This document shows positions 61,454 to 64,000 of a stretch of 64,000 nucleotides of DNA, one piece after another. The first letter of the stretch is position 1; each line of letters opens with the position of its first letter. The notes below the pieces were generated by a model. The model did not search any database. It was not told the origin of the DNA and saw only the letters and a list, made by a program, of their open reading frames with translations. The DNA comes from an uncultured Neomegalonema sp. (GTDB lineage Bacteria > Pseudomonadota > Alphaproteobacteria > Rhodobacterales > Rhodobacteraceae): NCBI GenBank assembly GCA_937995735.1, contig CALKIZ010000072.1, forward strand, positions 17,609 through 81,608, written 5' to 3'. Made by a program: the position numbers and the translations under genes.

Positions 61454-62983
61454 TTAGGGGAGACACTCCATGTACATTTCTTTGTCTAGTTCGGTAACGG
61501 TCGCCATCGAGCGTTCGTATTCGTCTGTTTTGTACTCGTGATAGAGGCGATACATTTCACCCGGCATACCGCGCTGAACAACTTCGTCCTTCTCGAGATG
61601 CGAAAGTGCTTCGCCGAGGGTCATTGGAAGCTTTTTAACATCCTTGCCCTCTTTGATCGCTTCGTAGATGTTGCGTTCTTCTGGCTCACCTGGATCGAGT
61701 TTATTATCGATACCATCATCCATTGCCGCAAGCAGGGTCGTCCCCATGATGTAAGGATTCACCATCGAGTCGACCGAGCGATATTCAAACCGACCCGGTG
61801 CGGAAACACGAAGACCAGTGGTCCGGTTTTGGAAACCCCAGTCAGCAAAGACAGGCGCCCAAAATCCTGTATCCCAAAGACGGCGGTAAGAGTTCACAGT
61901 TGAACAACCAACCGATGTCAGTGCTTGCAGGTGATGTACCACGCCGCCGATAGCTTCTAGGCCATCTTTACCTGGCATCTGTGGATCGTCATCATCAGGC
62001 ATAAACGTATTTGTGCCGCCCTTAACGTACATATAGTTGTCTTGCATTCCGGGTAGATTTTTCGGGTCGTTTCCAATCTTCTGGAATTCATCCTTACCGC
62101 CCTCCCACAACGACATGTTGTGGTGGCAACCGTTCGCCGACACGCCCATAAATGGCTTCGTCATAAAGCAAGCAAAAATGCCGAACTCGCGTGCAACCTG
62201 TGCGCAGATTTGACGATACGTCGTCAGGCGATCCGCATTGCGAAGCACATCATCAAACATCCAGTTCAACTCAAGCTGGCCCGGTGCGTCTTCATGATCG
62301 CCCTGAATCATGTCGAGGCCCATTTTGCGGCAATACTCGATTACTTTCAGGGTAACAGGACGAAGGCTCTCGAACTGGTCAATGTGATAGCAATATGGTT
62401 TTGAATATCCGTCGCCCGGCTTGCCATTCTCGTCAAACTTGAGCCACATCATTTCAGGCTCAGTACCAATGCGCAGCTGACGTCCATGCTTCTTTTGGAA
62501 GTCTGCGTGCATACGGCGCAAATTACCGCGACAATCCGAAGTTAGATACCCACCGGGATCTACTTTTTCTTCACGGTTACGGAACAGAGTACAGTAGAAT
62601 CGACCAATTTTCGGAGCCCATGGCAACTGCATGAATGTTTCTGGCTCAGGAATACCGACAAGTTCAGCAGCCTCTGGTCCATAACCAAGATACTCACCTG
62701 AACGGTTGAGGAAAAGGTTCATCGTTGCGCCGTAGACAAGCTGAAAGCCCTTTTCGGCAACTGTCTCCCAGTGGTCTGCCGGAATGCCCTTGCCCATAAT
62801 TTTGCCGGTCACGGAAACGAATTGTAGATAGAGATACTCAATCCCCATCTTGTCGATCATCTTGCGAACTTCTTTGACTTTCGCCGCGCGGCCCTGTGCA
62901 TTTACAAAATCATCAAGATCCATATGCGGACGGTTGCTGCGCTTTTTCGTATCTGACTTTTTCTTGGCAGGTGCTTTCGCCAC
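61454..62983 (-). CDS. gmaS: glutamine-synthetase-family ligase, probable gamma-glutamylmethylamide synthetase
   Basis: 509 residues. GS signatures are LRIGTEPEMMWLKF, GDHEDAPGQLELNW, GVSANGCHHNMSLW (paired His at ATP/Mg site) and GRFEYRSVDSMVNPY. It is longer than the roughly 440-residue GmaS I know, mainly from a lysine/alanine-rich N-terminus (MAKAPAKKKSDTKKRSN). The mgsABC genes directly downstream argue for making gamma-glutamylmethylamide; true glutamine synthesis is the alternative. GTG start at 62983 with GGGAGAG upstream. Confidence 0.78.
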   Translation of the reverse strand: MAKAPAKKKSDTKKRSNRPHMDLDDFVNAQGRAAKVKEVRKMIDKMGIEYLYLQFVSVTGKIMGKGIPADHWETVAEKGFQLVYGATMNLFLNRSGEYLGYGPEAAELVGIPEPETFMQLPWAPKIGRFYCTLFRNREEKVDPGGYLTSDCRGNLRRMHADFQKKHGRQLRIGTEPEMMWLKFDENGKPGDGYSKPYCYHIDQFESLRPVTLKVIEYCRKMGLDMIQGDHEDAPGQLELNWMFDDVLRNADRLTTYRQICAQVAREFGIFACFMTKPFMGVSANGCHHNMSLWEGGKDEFQKIGNDPKNLPGMQDNYMYVKGGTNTFMPDDDDPQMPGKDGLEAIGGVVHHLQALTSVGCSTVNSYRRLWDTGFWAPVFADWGFQNRTTGLRVSAPGRFEYRSVDSMVNPYIMGTTLLAAMDDGIDNKLDPGEPEERNIYEAIKEGKDVKKLPMTLGEALSHLEKDEVVQRGMPGEMYRLYHEYKTDEYERSMATVTELDKEMYMECLP

Positions 62984-63148
62984 TGTGTCTCTCCCTATGT
63001 CCGTAATTGGACTGCTTTACTGGCAGCGATTCGAGTCGCCACATTCAAATTATGACCGATTTAGACCGATTTCATCGATGCGCGCAACCAATTTGCTTTT
63101 TTGGTTCAAATTTGGCACAAAGAAAATTAAGCCAATTGGAAAGTTACA
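62984..63148. promoter_or_regulatory. divergent gmaS/GntR control region with repeats
   Basis: The 165-base gap between gmaS and the regulator gene contains a tandem direct repeat GACCGATTT (63054-63062 and 63064-63072) and an inverted repeat AACCAA/TTGGTT (63086-63091 and 63101-63106). These are candidate operators for the divergently encoded GntR/FadR protein. No direct evidence for binding. Confidence 0.45.
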
Positions 63149-63832
63149 ATGAATTCGACTGGAAAAAAGCGCAATGCTGCGGAAGTTGTAGCCGCTCTAC
63201 GTCGCGATATTGCCGATTCTAAATACCTACCAAACGAGCGGCTTCCGGCTGAAAGAGATCTTTCCGATGCCTTCGGAGTTGCGCGAGGCACATTGCGCGA
63301 AGCCCTCCGCCAATTAGAAGAAATGGCGTATGTCGAGAGGCGCGCAGGCAGCGGCACTTATGTAACGTATAATGACGACGGTCATCCAAAAGTAACCGAG
63401 GCTACGCGGCCTTTGGAATTAGTCGACGCTCGGTTCGCTCTTGAACCTCATATCTGCCGCCTCGTCGTTTTACATGCGACTGGCCGTGATCTTTTGAGAA
63501 TTGAGCATACACTGCACCGAATGGAGAAATGGGGCGGCAGTGCAAACGCATTTTCAGAAGCAGACGAAGCCTTTCACATTCTGCTCGCTGAAACTACGCG
63601 CAATCCTTTATTGGTTTGGATGATGCAGAAAGTCGCAGATGTGCGGACGCATTCTCAATGGGCGCAAATGCGCTCTCTTACATTAAGCGACTCGATGATC
63701 GAAGGGTATAATCAGGAACACCGCGCGATCTTCGATGCTATCCGTGACCGCGAACCGGAACGTGCCGCTCAAGCGATGAAAAATCATCTTTCCGCAGCAA
63801 GAAATTCGCTGATGAAGGCAGCACAAACTTAG
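63149..63832 (+). CDS. GntR/FadR-subfamily transcription regulator
   Basis: 227 residues. The N-terminal winged helix is YLPNERLPAERDLSDAFGVARGTLREAL (GntR signature), followed by an FCD helical domain with RFALEPHICRLVVLHATG and EADEAFHILLAETTRNPLL. FCD domains bind carboxylates and often a metal via His. Being divergent from gmaS it probably controls the methylated-amine run; the ligand could be a glutamate-derived amide. GGAAAG lies upstream of the ATG. Confidence 0.88.
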   Translation: MNSTGKKRNAAEVVAALRRDIADSKYLPNERLPAERDLSDAFGVARGTLREALRQLEEMAYVERRAGSGTYVTYNDDGHPKVTEATRPLELVDARFALEPHICRLVVLHATGRDLLRIEHTLHRMEKWGGSANAFSEADEAFHILLAETTRNPLLVWMMQKVADVRTHSQWAQMRSLTLSDSMIEGYNQEHRAIFDAIRDREPERAAQAMKNHLSAARNSLMKAAQT

Positions 63833-63935
63833 CTTTAGTAACATGAGCAGTGTTAGAAGCAGGGCGGAATCATAAATTGTTAATGCGCTGAGTGGCGAAT
63901 TGGATTCTTTAGTCGGTTCCACAGGAGGACCGACA

Positions 63936-64000
63936 ATGACACAAAGTTTTCTCGAGCGTATCAGGCTGATTGACGATCCCCGCATTGCGGGAATGATTAT
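63936..64000 (+). CDS. truncated gene at the right edge
   Basis: An ATG at 63936 with AGGAGG at ideal spacing opens MTQSFLERIRLIDDPRIAGM, running off the window. The 103 bases before it hold no other gene. Too short to identify; possibly part of the same methylamine or C1 region. Confidence 0.55.
   Translation, partial: MTQSFLERIRLIDDPRIAGMI

Noticed and set aside
1..64000. CRISPR arrays, insertion sequences, prophage or plasmid genes
   Set aside because: No regularly spaced repeats, transposase motifs, integrase or phage structural genes were seen; the novelty here lies in metabolic clusters.

Overview
The window looks like chromosomal DNA of a marine alphaproteobacterium, most likely roseobacter-like (Rhodobacterales). 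This is inferred from gene content, not from a marker-gene search. The content that points this way is: dimethylsulfoniopropionate (DMSP) demethylase, trimethylamine N-oxide (TMAO) uptake and demethylation, an N-methylglutamate synthase-type module, aerobic cobalamin synthesis (CobN/CobW/CobO/BluB), an F1-ATPase zeta subunit (DUF1476), a single-cysteine DksA and an FeS (PhrB-type) photolyase. Genes are dense. I saw no rRNA, insertion sequence, phage gene or CRISPR array. The longest gene-free stretch (22474-22830) holds a cobalamin riboswitch.

Layout. 1-3.6 kb (+): GtrA flippase, two methyltransferases and a GT-C type membrane protein, translationally coupled in part, probably cell-surface glycan or lipid decoration. 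3.6-10.4 kb: single metabolic genes (quinone reductase, J-domain protein, alpha/beta hydrolase, MetY-type sulfhydrylase, Zn-alcohol dehydrogenase, double-PilZ protein, PPOX flavoprotein). 10.4-13 kb (-): cobO-kdsB and a lipoprotein. 13-15.9 kb (-): ECF sigma factor coupled to a membrane VWA protein. 15.9-22.7 kb (-): B12-riboswitch-controlled operon hupE-bluB-cobW-(unknown secreted protein)-cobN. 22.8-30.7 kb: M23 peptidase, two tandem paralogous secreted proteins, GST, ArfB, pyruvate kinase, trypsin-like protease, FAH-family hydrolase, BMP-type binding protein.

30.8-40.2 kb is one long minus-strand run of ten genes: DUF2182, small secreted protein, DUF1326, dmdA, dmdB-like ligase, LysE exporter, VOC protein, MFS transporter, a 565-residue unknown and DUF3726. 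It couples DMSP demethylation and methylmercaptopropionate activation to unexplained membrane and metal-type genes. 40.3-48 kb: Ppx/GppA, DksA, PhrB-type photolyase, a DUF2256 mini-gene with an apparent ATC start, DUF1476, RlmB, tRNA-Tyr and small genes.

48.2-63.9 kb is a C1/methylated-amine region. A divergent Amt transporter and a one-helix microprotein (+) converge on an 11-gene minus-strand run: glutamine-synthetase-family gene (gmaS-like), mgsA, mgsB, mgsC, three small unknown genes, tmoX, tmoV, tmoW and tdm. A GntR/FadR-type regulator reads divergently. Inferred flow: TmoXVW imports TMAO; Tdm splits it to dimethylamine and formaldehyde; methylamine, once formed, is joined to glutamate by the GmaS-like enzyme and turned into N-methylglutamate by MgsABC; released ammonium can be handled by Amt. 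Genes for trimethylamine monooxygenase, dimethylamine oxidation and N-methylglutamate dehydrogenase are not in the window.
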